64,000 bases of DNA from Spinellus fusiger (GCA_025094145.1 JALLLS010000073.1:62001-126000), one strand, 5' to 3'. Shown: positions 1-10,863, numbered from the stretch's first letter. Notes: generated from the letters alone by a model not told the origin. A program made the numbers and translations.

Positions 1-2000
1 TCTTGGAAGTATTTGCTAAACGGTACTGGCGCTGCAACACCCACTCCATGTTTAGAAACTCAGGTAAGCCCATGTGTTGCCTGAAGAACCGAATACTTAG
101 CCTACAGACGTCGTGTATGCCATTGTCTACTCCCTGTTACTCCTCAACACGGATCTTCATGTGGCTCAAGGCAACTACCATCGAATGACACGAAGTGAGT
201 TTGTGCGTAATACTATGGCAGCTATTGGAGATCAAAAGGCATCTCTGCCTGAAAAGAATCCAGAGTTTGTCAGAGCATGGGAAGCAGATGTTGAGGCTCA
301 TCTCAAGGTAAGTCAACGATGGAAAAAGAAAAAAAAGAAAAAGAAAAAAGAAACTGAGTTGAGTAGGAATTGTATGCTTCTGTAAAACAATACCAAATTC
401 TGCAACCCTTATCTAAACGCTCTCATGGATCGAGTGTTCAATTGGAGAGACAATCAAGTGTTTTGAGTGGACGCCATGGTATGGGATTGAAACGAGGTGT
501 GCATTCTATTATGCGCAAAGGTACAAAAGAAGCCATGTCTGAGGATGCCTTAGTAAGTTGTATACTTAACTTTTTTTTTATTTTTCTGTTTTCTATTCCT
601 ATTATATATATATAAAGAAAAAGAAGAAGAAGAAGTTCTGACCAAAGAAATACAATAGAGTCTAAGTCCAAGTACCAAGACCAATGCCGTACGTGCTTCT
701 CGTCGCTCCTCGATCTCTTCAGCAACCTCCGCCACATCTTATGGCTCTCATGACCGTCCCATCTCCTCCCCTTACCAAACCATCTCTACGTGTATGAGTC
801 AGAACTCGCTGTTGAACCAACAAACACTCTACCTTAAGGAGGGCATTGTGATTCGCAAACACTTACTGGAGAACGCACAACAGAGAGCAAAACATCGTGA
901 CTGGAAAGAGTGCTTTCTGGTAGTAGAGCAAGGAGAAATCAAAATGTACGGACTCAATGGTACAGGAGAGGGAGACCGAAGAAGTATGTTCAGACCCTCC
1001 AGCACCCACTTTGGATCTGAATCCAATACAAGCCAGATGAGTTTAACAAGCACAAACACAAGCACGTATGGACAGCGATGGACAGTAAGTAGACTGAGAA
1101 TGAGTTGTCATGGCACTTTGACTAATGAAGGAAGAATAGACCCATACACAGTTACTAGGCACTCTCACTCTTAACCACACACTGTCCAATATCCTGCCTC
1201 CTCCTGGCTACAACCGCCTGCGTCCTCATGTCTTTGCTCTACAACAACCAGAGGGGGGTGTTTATTTATTCCAAGCCAATTCTGCATCACAGACGATGGA
1301 GTGGATTGCCACCTCCAATTACTGGGCAGCCCGCAAAAGTAAAGAACCACTGCCAGGGGGTGTGAGCAACATGGAGTATGGATGGGGTGCTTGTTTGAAT
1401 GATGCTGATGTGACGATACTACATGAATGGAAACCTCCTCTTCCTCCTATGGTATCAAGTACATTGGAAGAAAAAGATCAGTACGATGCCCTTCAGCGAT
1501 ACTTGTCTGTATTGAATACAGACATCAATGATCATCGTGAACTCAAACCATTACTACTTGACAAGGTAACAGACGAGATAGGTTTTTTATTTTTATTTTT
1601 TATTTTTTTTAGGAATAGATTAACCTTTTATTATTATTATTATTAGTTCCCAAGTAAACATTCTTTGCACATGAGAGCCTTATCCAACTGGGAATCCAAA
1701 TCAAAGTATTTGCTGCATGAAATTATAAAGTATCAAAACTATTGTGATGCGTTGGAGAAAAGTTTTCAATTCAATGATACGGAAGATCTGATCGTTCCCT
1801 CCAACACCAACACCAATGCCAGTACGAGTGCCAGTGCTAGTGCCAGTGCTAGTACAGTTACATGTGCTGGTGCTGGTGCTCATTCTCCTAGTAGCACCCA
1901 TACCATCACCGAAAAAGACGCTGCCTCCCCACTTGTATTTCAGGCAAGCACATTAGACTTAATGAAGGAGATTGGTGATGAACTTCAACTTGCTTTTTGA
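1..2000 (+). CDS. Sec7-PH domain Arf guanine-nucleotide exchange factor (EFA6/Yel1/Syt1-like), 5' partial
   Basis: Exons 1-63, 108-307, 367-552, 659-1084, 1152-1565 and 1647-2000 join in frame to 546 visible residues; the start lies left of the window. The first two exons are the C-terminal half of a Sec7 domain, with the hallmark LLLLNTDLH followed by helices ending in PEFVRAW. After a Ser-rich linker comes a PH domain split by an intron: YLKEGIVIRKHLLENAQ, WKECFLVVEQGEIKMYG, then HVFALQQPEGGVYLFQA and a C-terminal helix with MEWIATSNYWAAR. A helical tail follows, then a low-complexity Asn/Thr/Ser/Ala stretch near 1803-1880. Sec7 proteins load GTP on Arf GTPases at membranes and the PH domain targets phosphoinositides. 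The order Sec7-PH-helical tail is that of EFA6/PSD proteins and of fungal Yel1/Syt1. The exact subfamily is inferred. Confidence 0.85.
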
Positions 2001-2640
2001 CTTTTAGAACTTCTAATAACCAAAGTATCAATAATAGTAATAATAGTAATCCCAGGAATAAACATGTAAAGCGAGGACAATAAAGTAATTCAATCTTCTT
2101 TTGTTGATTAAAATATCAATGATCTCAATTGAATTGAGATGTATGTTCAGTCTACAAGATATATAAAAATATAAATAAATAAACTGGCATGTTGTTTAAT
2201 GACTTGTAAACATTAATGAAGTAGCTATGGAGATTATTATTATTTTTACAGTTTATCTACAATGATTTTTAGAAGACACTCATTAGTGTAATTTAGTGTA
2301 TAAATAATCAACCATAGTTCATAGGTACAGTTTTATTCACTATAAATCACTGTGGAATTATAATATAGGGAATTATATATGCTTTCTTCAGTGTACGAAA
2401 GTAAAGTTAAATAATAATTTATAGTGTAAGTTCTTACACACCAGGAGATCTTTAGGATATAAAAAGAAATAGTCGAAATACAATTGTTTAAGAAATGACA
2501 CATCGATTTGAAAAGGTGTGAAAATAAAGTGAGATGTATTCATGTTAGTTTTTAAACAAATAAAGGTTATGTAGATTTACCTGTAAATATCTGAATCCCG
2601 AAGGAAACCACTTTCGATGTAGCGATATATAATATGAATA
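2001..2640. other. AT-rich spacer, no gene seen
   Basis: This is 3' flank of the Arf-GEF gene. An AATAAA-like stretch near 2057-2085 could serve for polyadenylation. A short inverted fragment of the dispersed repeat (ACACACCAGGAGATCTTT-like) lies near 2436-2455. Nothing else is supported. Confidence 0.5.
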
Positions 2641-3110
2641 CGAATAAGAATATCAATTCTTTTCTACAGAATGGAGCTATTTGGGGGCGACCCTTTAATC
2701 ACTCTTCTGCAATTGTATAGATATTCTTTGATGCATTCACATCTCTGTTCCAAACAATTCCGCAACTTTGGCAAGCGTGGATATTGTTGAGATTTATGAA
2801 TACTTTAGTGAGGTTGTTTGTGTTATAAGTGTGGCAGATCTTGAGAACAACAAAATAAAACAGAGTAACTGTTAGAAGAGCTTTTTATATTGGGTGAGAG
2901 GTCAATCATGTTTACTCTCGATGTTCGAAATTTATCAACATCAACCACAAGAAGATCACCCTTTTGTCTCTTTTTTCAATGATTGATATAAAAATTTTGT
3001 CAAACTAACACGATGACCTTTAAACTTGACAGCATCTTTTCCCTTCATTCCTATGTCATAAGCAACGACTGGCAGATTGGTAAGATCATACTCCAATCTT
3101 TTTAGGTGCT
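2641..3110 (-). pseudogene. Fanzor/TnpB-like nuclease relic, copy 3 (C-terminal part)
   Basis: Read on the minus strand, broken frames give AYDIGMKGKDAVKFKGHRV, then LLVVDVDKFRTSRVN, then HACQSCGIVWNRDVNASKN followed by IYTIAEE. These match, in order, the late RuvC strand, the (E)FRTS..C block and the zinc-ribbon plus WNRDVNA block that end TnpB/Fanzor proteins. The Glu expected before FRTS is Lys, the first Cys after it is Asn, and stops and frame changes separate the blocks, so it is dead. The N-terminal part is not recognised. It differs clearly in sequence from the relics at 6691-7105 and 36109-37075, which suggests another subfamily. Family membership rests on motifs only. Confidence 0.6.
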
Positions 3111-3506
3111 AATACTCCTTTTCACTAATAAAATAATAGTAAAAATAGTTAGTTCGAGATGTATTAATGTACTCTCTATGTATGTCGTATTACCCTTGCA
3201 CTGGCACCTACTTCCTGCCTTTGTCTTTGTAACGGATTCACTGGGTTTATTAAAATAAAAGAATATAAAATAGAAACTGACTAACATGTCAGACATAATA
3301 AACATACACAAACACTCACCAGATCACAACTGTTGGTTTATATGCCAGACAAAGGCAAACAAGTTAAAGAGGGTAGAAGTTATGAAAAACAACAGACAGT
3401 GTAATTAGCAGGTATTAATATCCAAGCAGAAGAGAACAAGACGAATTTTCACAACTCATTTGCTTAATCAGAACTACCAAAGTAATGCAGACTACAACAT
3501 CTAAAA
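3111..3506. other. Spacer, no gene seen
   Basis: AT-rich sequence between a Fanzor-like relic and a dispersed repeat. A 69-codon open frame on the minus strand (3102-3311) resembles nothing known and is probably chance. Confidence 0.4.
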
Positions 3507-3840
3507 AGAAAAGAATTGCTTAAAGAACAGTTGCCTAGTTACCCATTGTGATCAAATCGTGTGTTGTGTTCCTGTTCATGTACCCTCTTTGATTTCCCTA
3601 GACTAGCCTTTGTATCCAAACCTCTATTCTTTAGTCTCTGCTAGAGACCAAACATCTATACATTTATCTCTCTAGGGGTCTTGTTGATAACCTTACTGCC
3701 CTTTATTACAGATACTTGCAAACCTTTGATTTTAAATACAATTCCATAAAAGGGCAAAATATTTTTGGACGTAATAGGAAGGAGATATCACCGCTTAAAG
3801 ATCAGAAAATCTCCTGGTGTGCAATTATAGGTGTAAATAG
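3507..3840 (+). repeat. Dispersed repeat R1, copy a
   Basis: This segment aligns by eye along its length with 49971-50290: shared blocks include AGTTGCCTAGTTACC, CAAATCGTGTGTTGT, CTGCTAGAGACC, GTTGATAACC and TTTTGGACGTAA. Its right third is a unit of about 100 bases, beginning near TACAATTCCATAAAAGGGCA and ending CTCCTGGTGTGCA, that recurs alone near 50595-50700, twice in inverse orientation at 60210-60440 and as a fragment at 61525-61550. No terminal inverted repeat or target duplication is evident. Class unknown; it could be a non-autonomous element or the end of a larger retroelement. Confidence 0.65.
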
Positions 3841-4197
3841 CCACCAAAAGGAAGAGTGGGCTATTTTAACAGAGATCATCTATTGGCTAGATGGCAGTAC
3901 AGACACCCCTCCTATCTCATCTCATTGGTTAGACTGAATCATAGGCCTATTCTCGACTTTATTGCCAGAGACTTGATGAGTGTGACTCTCAAAGACAACT
4001 AAGTCTCGTCCCACGTCAAGTATCCAAGTAAGTAAGCCATGTTAATAGCACAGTGGCTCATTGTGTTGACCTGGTAAAAGTATATCTATAAAAAAAAACA
4101 AAAAAAAAACAACAAAACAACAAAACAACAGTCCTTGTTAAGCTACTTGTCTTTCTATTTTTTATTCTAGCTGCTGTAGTCCATACAAGCTGATCTT
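3841..4197. other. 5' region of the DUF3020 gene
   Basis: No coding sequence is seen. An A/C-rich run (about 4089-4131, AAAACAACAAAACAACA) precedes a pyrimidine tract ending TTCTAG at 4170, which could be the acceptor of an intron in the 5' untranslated region. The first ATG after it is 4198. Confidence 0.4.
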
Positions 4198-5368
4198 ATG
4201 GAAAAAGCCATGACAGTAGAGACTCTTGCTACAACAACAACAACACTAGCAGCAGCAGCAGCAGCAGCAGAGAGTGAGGAAACCAAGACAGTGCAGAGTC
4301 ATCCTACAGCATCAGAGAATGAGGAGAGTTCTTCAGCAACAGCACAACAGGTGGCAGATGCCTTTGCCCAGGCACTGTTCCAGCACTATTCTTTTGCAGT
4401 GCCTGAAGAAAAAGAAGCACTTCCTATGCATGCACAACTGGTAGCAGCTGTAGTAGCAGCCGCCACAGCTACAGCTACAGCCACAGCTACAGCCACAGCC
4501 ACAACTACAAGTGTAGCTGACAAGAACAACACAGCTTCACTCAATTATTCTCTTACTAGTACTGACTCCTCTGAGGCTAAGCTTACGAGTGCCTTTAAGC
4601 GTAACCTACTGAAGCTCAAAGTAAGTTCTACTGTACAGACACAGACACAGACACAGACACAGACACAGACTCATACTCATACTCATACTCATACTCATAC
4701 TCATACTCTTTACTTTTATTACTTGTACTTAAAAGATCAGAGAAGACAACCGAGAAAGAAAAAAACGGTGGAGAGAGCATAATGAAGAGCGGAGTGAGTG
4801 TTTGTCCCTTGTGCCATAACACGGTCCCTGAATATGCGTTGTAGACAAAGACAATGATTTACGCTGCCGTGTTAACAAGAGAGCCCACAAGCTATTTGGT
4901 AAAGAAGACACCTGCCATAAGAAACAGTGGGTGGAGGAGGAGTTCCAGAAACGACGCTCGAAACGACAAGACAAGGAACGTCACAAACAAGCCATGGACG
5001 GAGCCCTACATGCTGTAAGCGAAAATTCTGTGAATACCCATTGGCTCTTAACGCATCAAAATAATGCTATACCACATTATGATGATGCTACAGCACTGGA
5101 GGCCCATGCCGCCGCCCTTAAGCTGAACCAGGATCTGGGTGCAGTGTTAAAGTATTCAAAGGACAACGGATCCAGTGCAGCTGCTCTTATGGTGGCCCTC
5201 CAGAGTTCACAGATTCTTCAGCTGTTACAGACTGCCAGTGCATTACAGTCTACAGCCTCAGGGTCTACACCAGTCACAGATGGACCCGCCATAGCAGAAG
5301 GACAGACAGATTCCATGGATGCTGTCATGACACTTATGCAGTTGAATGGGAGTTGGCGGCAATCGTAG
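4198..5368 (+). CDS. DUF3020-domain nuclear protein (fungal)
   Basis: Exons 4198-4620, 4736-4793 and 4845-5368 give 334 residues. The N-terminus is low complexity, with Ala runs (AAAAAAA) and an (AT)n tract at about residues 90-102. The recognisable block crosses both introns at about residues 142-215: REDNRERKKRWREHNEERN, KDNDLRCRVNKRAHKLFGKE, then WVEEEFQKRRSKRQ. This charged helical block is the DUF3020 signature found in fungal proteins of unknown biochemical role; an Arg/Lys-rich helix suggests a nuclear, perhaps nucleic-acid-linked, function (inference). The C-terminus is Ala/Gln/Ser-rich. Joining at 4793|4845 restores the conserved ERNKDNDLR, which fixes the short second exon. The first intron contains long hexamer repeats. 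The gene runs towards HEM4. Confidence 0.8.
4635..4710 (+). repeat. Hexanucleotide microsatellites inside an intron
   Basis: Two back-to-back tracts, (ACAGAC)n then (TCATAC)n, fill most of intron 1 of the DUF3020 gene. They create long chance open frames on both strands. Confidence 0.9.
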
Positions 5369-5613
5369 AAGCAAGGAAGGAAGGAAGGAAGGAAAGAAAG
5401 AAAGAAAGAGCAATGGCACTCTTCTTTCTCTATTTCTCTCTGTGTATGTATGGGCCACTTGGTACTAAACAGAGTGCAATCATGGGCAAGACGCACCATG
5501 TCCTGCCCATGTTGCTCTTGTTGTCTCCTTGTCTCCCCGTTCTCCACTACAACCACCTCATTCACTGTAGAGGCTAAAAGGACAATAAAGAGACGCATAG
5601 CCATTTTTCTTTA
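5369..5613. other. Convergent 3' ends of the DUF3020 gene and HEM4
   Basis: A purine tract (GGAA/GAAA repeats, 5370-5410) follows the stop. AATAAAG at about 5583 is a candidate polyadenylation signal for the plus-strand gene and lies only about 30 bases from the HEM4 stop on the other strand, so the transcripts probably overlap. Confidence 0.5.
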
Positions 5614-6402
5614 TTAAGGAGTGTTGGGTGGCTGTTGAGTATCATAGTGATGAATGGCCTGTACCAGATGTACAGCATCCGGACGATCTGCCACTACATC
5701 CACTCTGAACCCTCTCTCCCGTAAATGTTCTGCTGTTGTTGTGCCAATAGCAGCTATCTTTGTAGTAGCAGTATTAAAAGAAGCTGCTTGGAGAACATAA
5801 TCCACACCTGAAGGGCTAAAGTAGACAGACCAGTCCTCTCCACAAGGAGCCTCTAGGCTGTCTAAATGTGCCCTTAGCTTAGGATGTTCACATGTGGCAT
5901 AAACACACACTTCCTCCATAACAACATTTGCCTTAGTCATTTCCACGGGGAGAAGGTCCCGTCGTTTATCACCAGCAAGAAATAGCAGTGGGTGAAGACG
6001 AGTCACACGAGAAACAATCACAGGACAGAGATCTACTGCTTTATCTGCCACTGCTGTTATGGTACTGTCTTCTCCCAGTCCAAGAGATTGAAGGGCCTTG
6101 AGTGTCTGAGGACCCACAACAAAGACTGGAAGGTGTGTCCATGCTTCCTTCACACGTGCATACGAGGGACCTGCAGACTCAATGGCGAGTTGGAGGGCTT
6201 CTACTGCACGCTGAGAAGTAATGACCAGACCAGAATAACACGGACCTCTTGTAATAATGTCAATAAGCACATCAAGTGAGGCAAGGGCATGGCCAAGCAC
6301 AGGAATAAAATGCTGGTGATAGCCATACGCTTCGAGCTGACGGTCATAGTCGTCCTGGGCTCCTTTGCCCTTGAAAACAAACACGCGTTTCTGCTGATTC
6401 AT
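5614..6402 (-). CDS. HEM4: Uroporphyrinogen-III synthase
   Basis: A single exon of 262 codons. The start is placed at 6402 (MNQQKRVFVFKGKG) because the 35 in-frame codons further upstream are hydrophobic and low complexity and family members begin here. Features of the HEM4 family: GLVITSQRAVEALQLA in the first lobe, FVVGPQTLKALQSLG at the hinge, PLLFLAGDKRRDLLP, then YFSPSGVDYVLQAA and KIAAIGTTTAEHLRERGF near the C-terminus. The enzyme closes and inverts ring D of hydroxymethylbilane to make uroporphyrinogen III in haem synthesis, in the cytosol. Length matches the family (about 250-290 residues). The gene is intact. Confidence 0.93.
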   Translation of the reverse strand: MNQQKRVFVFKGKGAQDDYDRQLEAYGYHQHFIPVLGHALASLDVLIDIITRGPCYSGLVITSQRAVEALQLAIESAGPSYARVKEAWTHLPVFVVGPQTLKALQSLGLGEDSTITAVADKAVDLCPVIVSRVTRLHPLLFLAGDKRRDLLPVEMTKANVVMEEVCVYATCEHPKLRAHLDSLEAPCGEDWSVYFSPSGVDYVLQAASFNTATTKIAAIGTTTAEHLRERGFRVDVVADRPDAVHLVQAIHHYDTQQPPNTP

Positions 6403-6690
6403 TAGAGCGTAGTCGGAGAAAAGAGAGAGAGAGAGAGTAACAATAGAGTAACAATAGAGTAATAATAGTACTAGACATTGTAATGTCTTTTGCATGAAAT
6501 AATTCAATAAGACACTTTATTATTCTCTACATAGTTGACCTGTAGCATGGGTTTCTGTCAGTTAGTTAACCGAGGCTCCAGCGATAACTGGTGAGGAGAA
6601 GGATAGGGATGAACCAGAAGACCAGGACCTTCTTTTGGTTCTAGTTGTATCATTTGTGTCGTGCTTTCTTTTGTTCTATCTACAAAAGCA
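6403..6690. other. Spacer upstream of HEM4
   Basis: Contains a GA-rich run (6421-6437) and short repeats of GAGTAACAATA just upstream of the HEM4 start, plausible promoter/5' UTR. No gene is seen. Confidence 0.4.
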
Positions 6691-7105
6691 CTATGATAGG
6701 GCGTCATTTTCCCTTGGAGACATTAGACTATGCCTAAAGTTTAATGTAGCAGCGAGATCACAGTTCCAAAGCTTTAATGTCTTATCTTTCATACAATGTT
6801 GGTTTGAACACCTATTTGAAAGGAGAAAGATGAGTTTCTTTTTTTGATATGAAATTAAGAAATGACCTGAGAAGACCATGACATCTAACTTGGAGTATTT
6901 TTGTTCGTTAATAGGACATAGGGTTCTTGACATGTTTAAATGTTTCCAAAGGTGAATACTTGCACTCAGGACACAAGCTTGATGTTCTGAATCCATTGAT
7001 AAGATAGAGTTTGAATCCTTTCTTCAACATCTTCCGCATGTATTTTCCCTTTATTGTCATTCTTCTGCTAGGATTCGCAGATGAAGAACTTACTATTGGC
7101 TCTTC
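6691..7105 (-). pseudogene. Fanzor/TnpB-like nuclease relic, copy 2 (C-terminal part)
   Basis: Minus-strand frames read MTIKGKYMRKMLKKGFKLYL, INGFRTSSLCPECKYSPLE and TFKHVKNPMSY, and after a frame break RCSNQHCMKDKTLKLWNCDL and AATLNFRHSLMSPREN. The order (basic helix, FRTS-zinc Cys pair, second Cys pair, WN.DLAATLNF) is the same as in the copy at 36109-37075, so both belong to one subfamily. The Asp-Glu expected before FRTS is Asn-Gly here. Both zinc Cys pairs (C..C and C....C) are retained. The N-terminal half and first RuvC strand are missing or unrecognisable. Confidence 0.6.
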
Positions 7106-8231
7106 ATCATTCTTCTTTAAAAAGCAAATACATGTAAAAACCCTAAGTTTATTCTATAAGCATACTGTATCTTCTTTACTTTATTTGTATTTTGTTGGCT
7201 GTATAACATCTTTAGTTCAAAAAGAAAATAGATAGAAATACAATAAGAAAGAAAGAGTCTTTAGTAGTATTGAATAAGTGTCAGCTACTATTCAACTATT
7301 GATATGATAGTGTCGTTGATGGCTTCATGGCTTCAAAGTTATTTTGTTGAGTTAACGTACGATTCACTCTGTTTTTATTTATTTATTCAAATTGTATGTC
7401 ATACTTTTATACTTTTATTCTAATCTAACAATCATTACAAATAGAGTAATTTGGCGTAAATTATTACTAAATAGAGCAAACTCTAATGCAGGCTGTTGTA
7501 CTTTCATAATCTAAAAAGACCTATCCACTGCATTCAAATACGCCACAGCTTATCCTTATGCCTCATCCCAGACTCATCATTGTATGGCCATTCTTAAAAA
7601 TAAAAAAGACTAACTGTTGGTTTCTCGCCTTTCTTAATAAAGATACTATTCATTATAGTCATTAGGAATAGATTCTTACTGGTATCTAACCAATGAAACA
7701 GTGTTTATAAACAGATAGAGAGTCCATACATGAAACTAAAAGTCTAGATATTTCTAATAACACAAGTAGTTGAAAAAATACTTTATGTGCCATCTTTTAG
7801 ACTTACATATTTATTTGCCTCTGCTATTCCATTAGAATGTTGGTTTTATTATACACTGTTCTTCTTCATAACACTATTTATCTCAAAGTCATCACCTCTT
7901 TTCTATTGGTTTGCACGGTGTTTATCTGAATATAGGTTCTACACACACTGTACATCTTAGCTACCTTATAAGGCCTGATAATAATAATAAAAGAAACATT
8001 AACACTAACACTTTATACAGGTTCTCTATCCAAAGTGAATGTAACCATAGAGAGGAAGAGTATGAATAAACACATCCATCCTAATATTATTATCCTATAA
8101 TTCAGATAACAAGATATGTCCACTTGATACCTATACAACCGACATTTCCATGTGTATAGAGAATAAAAGAAAAAAACTCTATGTAAATGTATAGGAAGCT
8201 ATTGATCATCACAAAAGACATACAAATCTAT

Positions 8232-8480
8232 TCAATTTTTATGCTGTGTATTCTTAAACTGTGGTGGATTTCTCTTTTCTTCATTATTAAAAGAGGGTGC
8301 CTTAAGACCAAGAGCACCAAAGATCATTCGTTTTGCGGCATTACTTGTTGTTATTCGACGCACAGGTCTTTCAATATGTGGTTTTTCACAATGTAGCCTT
8401 TTGATATGTAGTCTCTCAATTTGTGGCATCTCATTATGTAATTCTTCACTCTGTGGCTGTTCAGGTGTAGCCTGTATGAA
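8232..8480 (-). pseudogene. Possible captured 3' exon of an unknown gene
   Basis: On the minus strand a splice-acceptor-like TTCATACAG is followed by an open frame with PEQPQSEELHNEMPQIERLH, RRITTSNAAKRMIFGALGLK and a Lys/Asn/Gln-rich end before TGA at 8232. The inverted copy (ending 42043) is also open and almost identical. The NAAKRMIFGALGLKAP segment looks like a genuine conserved motif, but the parent family was not identified. It lies just downstream of the Helitron relic on the same strand, so it could be a captured host fragment or the distal part of the Helitron transcription unit. Confidence 0.4.
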
Positions 8481-8889
8481 TGAGGTTTGGATAGTGTCAG
8501 GGCTATTGAATTCGTAAAGATACTATCATAGTAAAATATAACGAGCAAATGAAAAAGTACAATAATATGAAATAAAATAGTTTGTACATAATACTTTATT
8601 TTCACCTAATGTCCAAGATAAATAACACTACAATTGTATCAAAACTGTCATAAACAGTATTATAATATTTCAAGTGAAAATATTAAACAGTAATTCTGAT
8701 TAGATTTTTATTTTAAAGCATAAGTTTATCTATTATTCAGTACCAGGAACTGGTATAGAAGAGCTAGTATCTGTTTCCAAAGAGTATCTATCATCCTTAT
8801 AGTGTATAAAGACGCTTATTCCTATTGTTTTTTACTGCTCGTTAATGATTTTTATTTTTATTCTCACTTTTATAACAGGGCATCTCTTA

Positions 8890-9859
8890 TCAGTATGTCT
8901 TGATTATGCCGTATGAATTCAGGCAACCTTGCTCAATTTTAGCATACATGTATACTATGTACTGATGAAAGAGCTTTCTAAATAAATACAAATAATTTGA
9001 ATCATTTCTGTACATCAATCTGAAGTAGTAGTATTTCATTATGCTTATTTTGACATTTTGGTCATTGACTGAGCATATATTCATATTTCAACCTAACTGT
9101 CCATCAGGGAAAAGAAGTACATAGTTCATAGGATCATACGACTGGTTTATCTCATTAATTTTTTGCAATAAGCCACTATTCCTTGGCCTTATTACAATGT
9201 CTCTACTTCTTGGGGCTTCTTGATTTTCATTACCTATTAAATAGATAATAAAAATCAAAAGGCTAAATAAATAAAAGAAAAGCCTGATAATTACCACTGC
9301 CAATGATTAAAACTCCAACTTCTGTTGATGTTGTGGGTCTGTTGTATTGTCGAGGATCAGAAACACCTTCTGAACAAAATATCATACTAATATCAGGCAC
9401 ACTGGCAGGTGACTCAGATACTAACTGTGCCATTGTTTTGAAATATAAAACATAGGGGTTGATTTCATGCATTAAACCTTGAAGTCTTTCCAAGGTTTTG
9501 AGTTTGACAGAATTGAATACAATATGTCTAGTGTTCATCTCATTGACTGTATCAAATACATCTATTTGAGAGAAATTAGGCTGTGCATCTTCTTCAGGTA
9601 AAAGTGATCCTATGCTATGATAAAGGCTTCCATGTGTACGAAAAGCATAAGCCTCACTACGGTTGTTTTGGGCTGGGATGTGGCATTGTATTGGCTGGAC
9701 CCGCTATCAGACTTTTCTGTACGAGCAGCTGAGCTCAAGAGAAGGCTCTCTTGGAGTGTACTCTTCTGAGAACTCATTCTGATACAGTTGACTGCCGCTT
9801 TCATTAGGGCGTTTGGGTGAAGAGTCAAAAGAGTGTTGGGAAATAAGGTCTTCCTGCAT
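8890..9859 (-). pseudogene. Helitron Rep/helicase relic, N-terminal domain (left copy)
   Basis: Minus-strand pieces follow the Helitron-like N-terminal domain: YAFRTHGSLYHSIGSLLPEE, then NTRHIVFNSVKLKTLERLQ with INPYVLYFKTMAQLV, SDPRQYNRPTTSTEVGVLI, YVLLFPDGQLG, then ISIMKYYYFRLMYRND and LFHQYIVYMYAKIEQG. An ATG at 9859 begins a plausible leader, but TGA TAG stops interrupt it near residue 60 and are shared by both arms, so the element was dead before the duplication. The Rep HUH motif and the Pif1-type helicase are absent. The relic is oriented away from the LINE. Confidence 0.75.
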
Positions 9860-10066
9860 GGTCGTCAATGGAATGCTAGTCCTATGTATTTAGCTATTTC
9901 GATATATATTAATCAACGTCTCAGTAACTTCCGAGCCAACAGATAGACATTCTTGCCTATTATTACAGTGCTATCACTTTATGAATTCATTAAAGACGTA
10001 TGACTTTGAATAGATAAAGATAGTAGTGTTGATAATAAATAGCAGTGGTTTTTATTAAAAGGTTGC

Positions 10067-10857
10067 TTAGTAGACACTTTGGCTATCCTTGGCCTCTATA
10101 GCAGTCTTGCATATCCACCCCATGCTGGTAGTGAGACCATCTGTAGTATCTTTGGAAATTTTCTCCCATTCTTCTAACAAAGGCACCTCCAAATCATAAA
10201 GATTACTTCCTGTTGTCATTCTCTTTCTTATGGCCCTGTCAAGTTTGTCCAATAAATGCTCTATAGGATTCTGTTTTATCCAGACTGATGAATTATGGGA
10301 CTTTACATGATTAGATTGCTTTTATTTAGTGGGATATTTAACTCTTTATATCCTTCTCAATTGCCATGGTTACGTATTTGTACCTTCTGTAGTTGGATCT
10401 ACGCATATGCCCTATCTTATTTATCAGTACTGTACAATTGATGAGTGTTACTTCTGTTAGACATATCTCTGTATTGTCTCTGGATACAACACACTCGTCT
10501 CTCTCATTAAGATTGGGATTGCTCCCAGTGCTTATTTTGGCCTTGAAGCATCCATTTCCTTTTTATCTCTTCACGATACGGGAAATTGACTGCTTACTGA
10601 TTCCAAACCTAGCAGAAATGGCAGACTGGCTAGTCCCATTGACAGTGGCCTCGTGAGCAATGAGACAACAAGCAAAGTCATCACTATTTCTTTTTCTTCT
10701 TTCCAAAAGGTCTCATGCGTTGTTTGGTGTTGTTAGATGTGGTAGACATTAGAGTGGAAAAGCAACAAATGAATAATGTTTAATAAAAAATATTGTTTCA
10801 AGGGTAAAATTATAGTCTGAATTTGAAATGTCCCTTGTTTTTTTGACCTCTACTGTA
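10067..10857 (-). pseudogene. Tc1/mariner transposase relic (left copy), catalytic core deleted
   Basis: Minus-strand reading starts near an ATG at 10751 (MSTTSNNTKQRMRP), breaks frame in an A-run, then gives the paired helix-turn-helix AHEATVNGTSQSAISARFGI and SKQSISRIVKR and a linker. The C-terminal part at 10067-10290 reads QNPIEHLLDKLDRAIRKR to the stop. The stretch with the first two catalytic Asp is missing; only the NPIEH Glu block remains. TACAGTAGAGGTC at about 10857, read leftwards, looks like a Tc1-type terminus; no matching opposite end was found. The inverted copy is at 39665-40456. Confidence 0.65.
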
Positions 10858-10863
10858 CACTCC

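Noticed and set aside
3102..3311. 69-codon minus-strand open frame
   Set aside because: No resemblance to a known family and low-complexity Phe/Tyr-rich composition.
3525..3565. Possible Pol III promoter (SINE) in repeat R1
   Set aside because: The A-box-like and B-box-like words are only about 17 bases apart, too close for a tRNA-type promoter.
4035..4085. tRNA-like sequence (TAGCACAGTGG resembles an A box)
   Set aside because: No B box at the right distance and no cloverleaf can be drawn.
5218..5604. 128-codon minus-strand open frame
   Set aside because: Antisense to the DUF3020 gene and its purine-rich 3' UTR; composition is that of reversed repeats.
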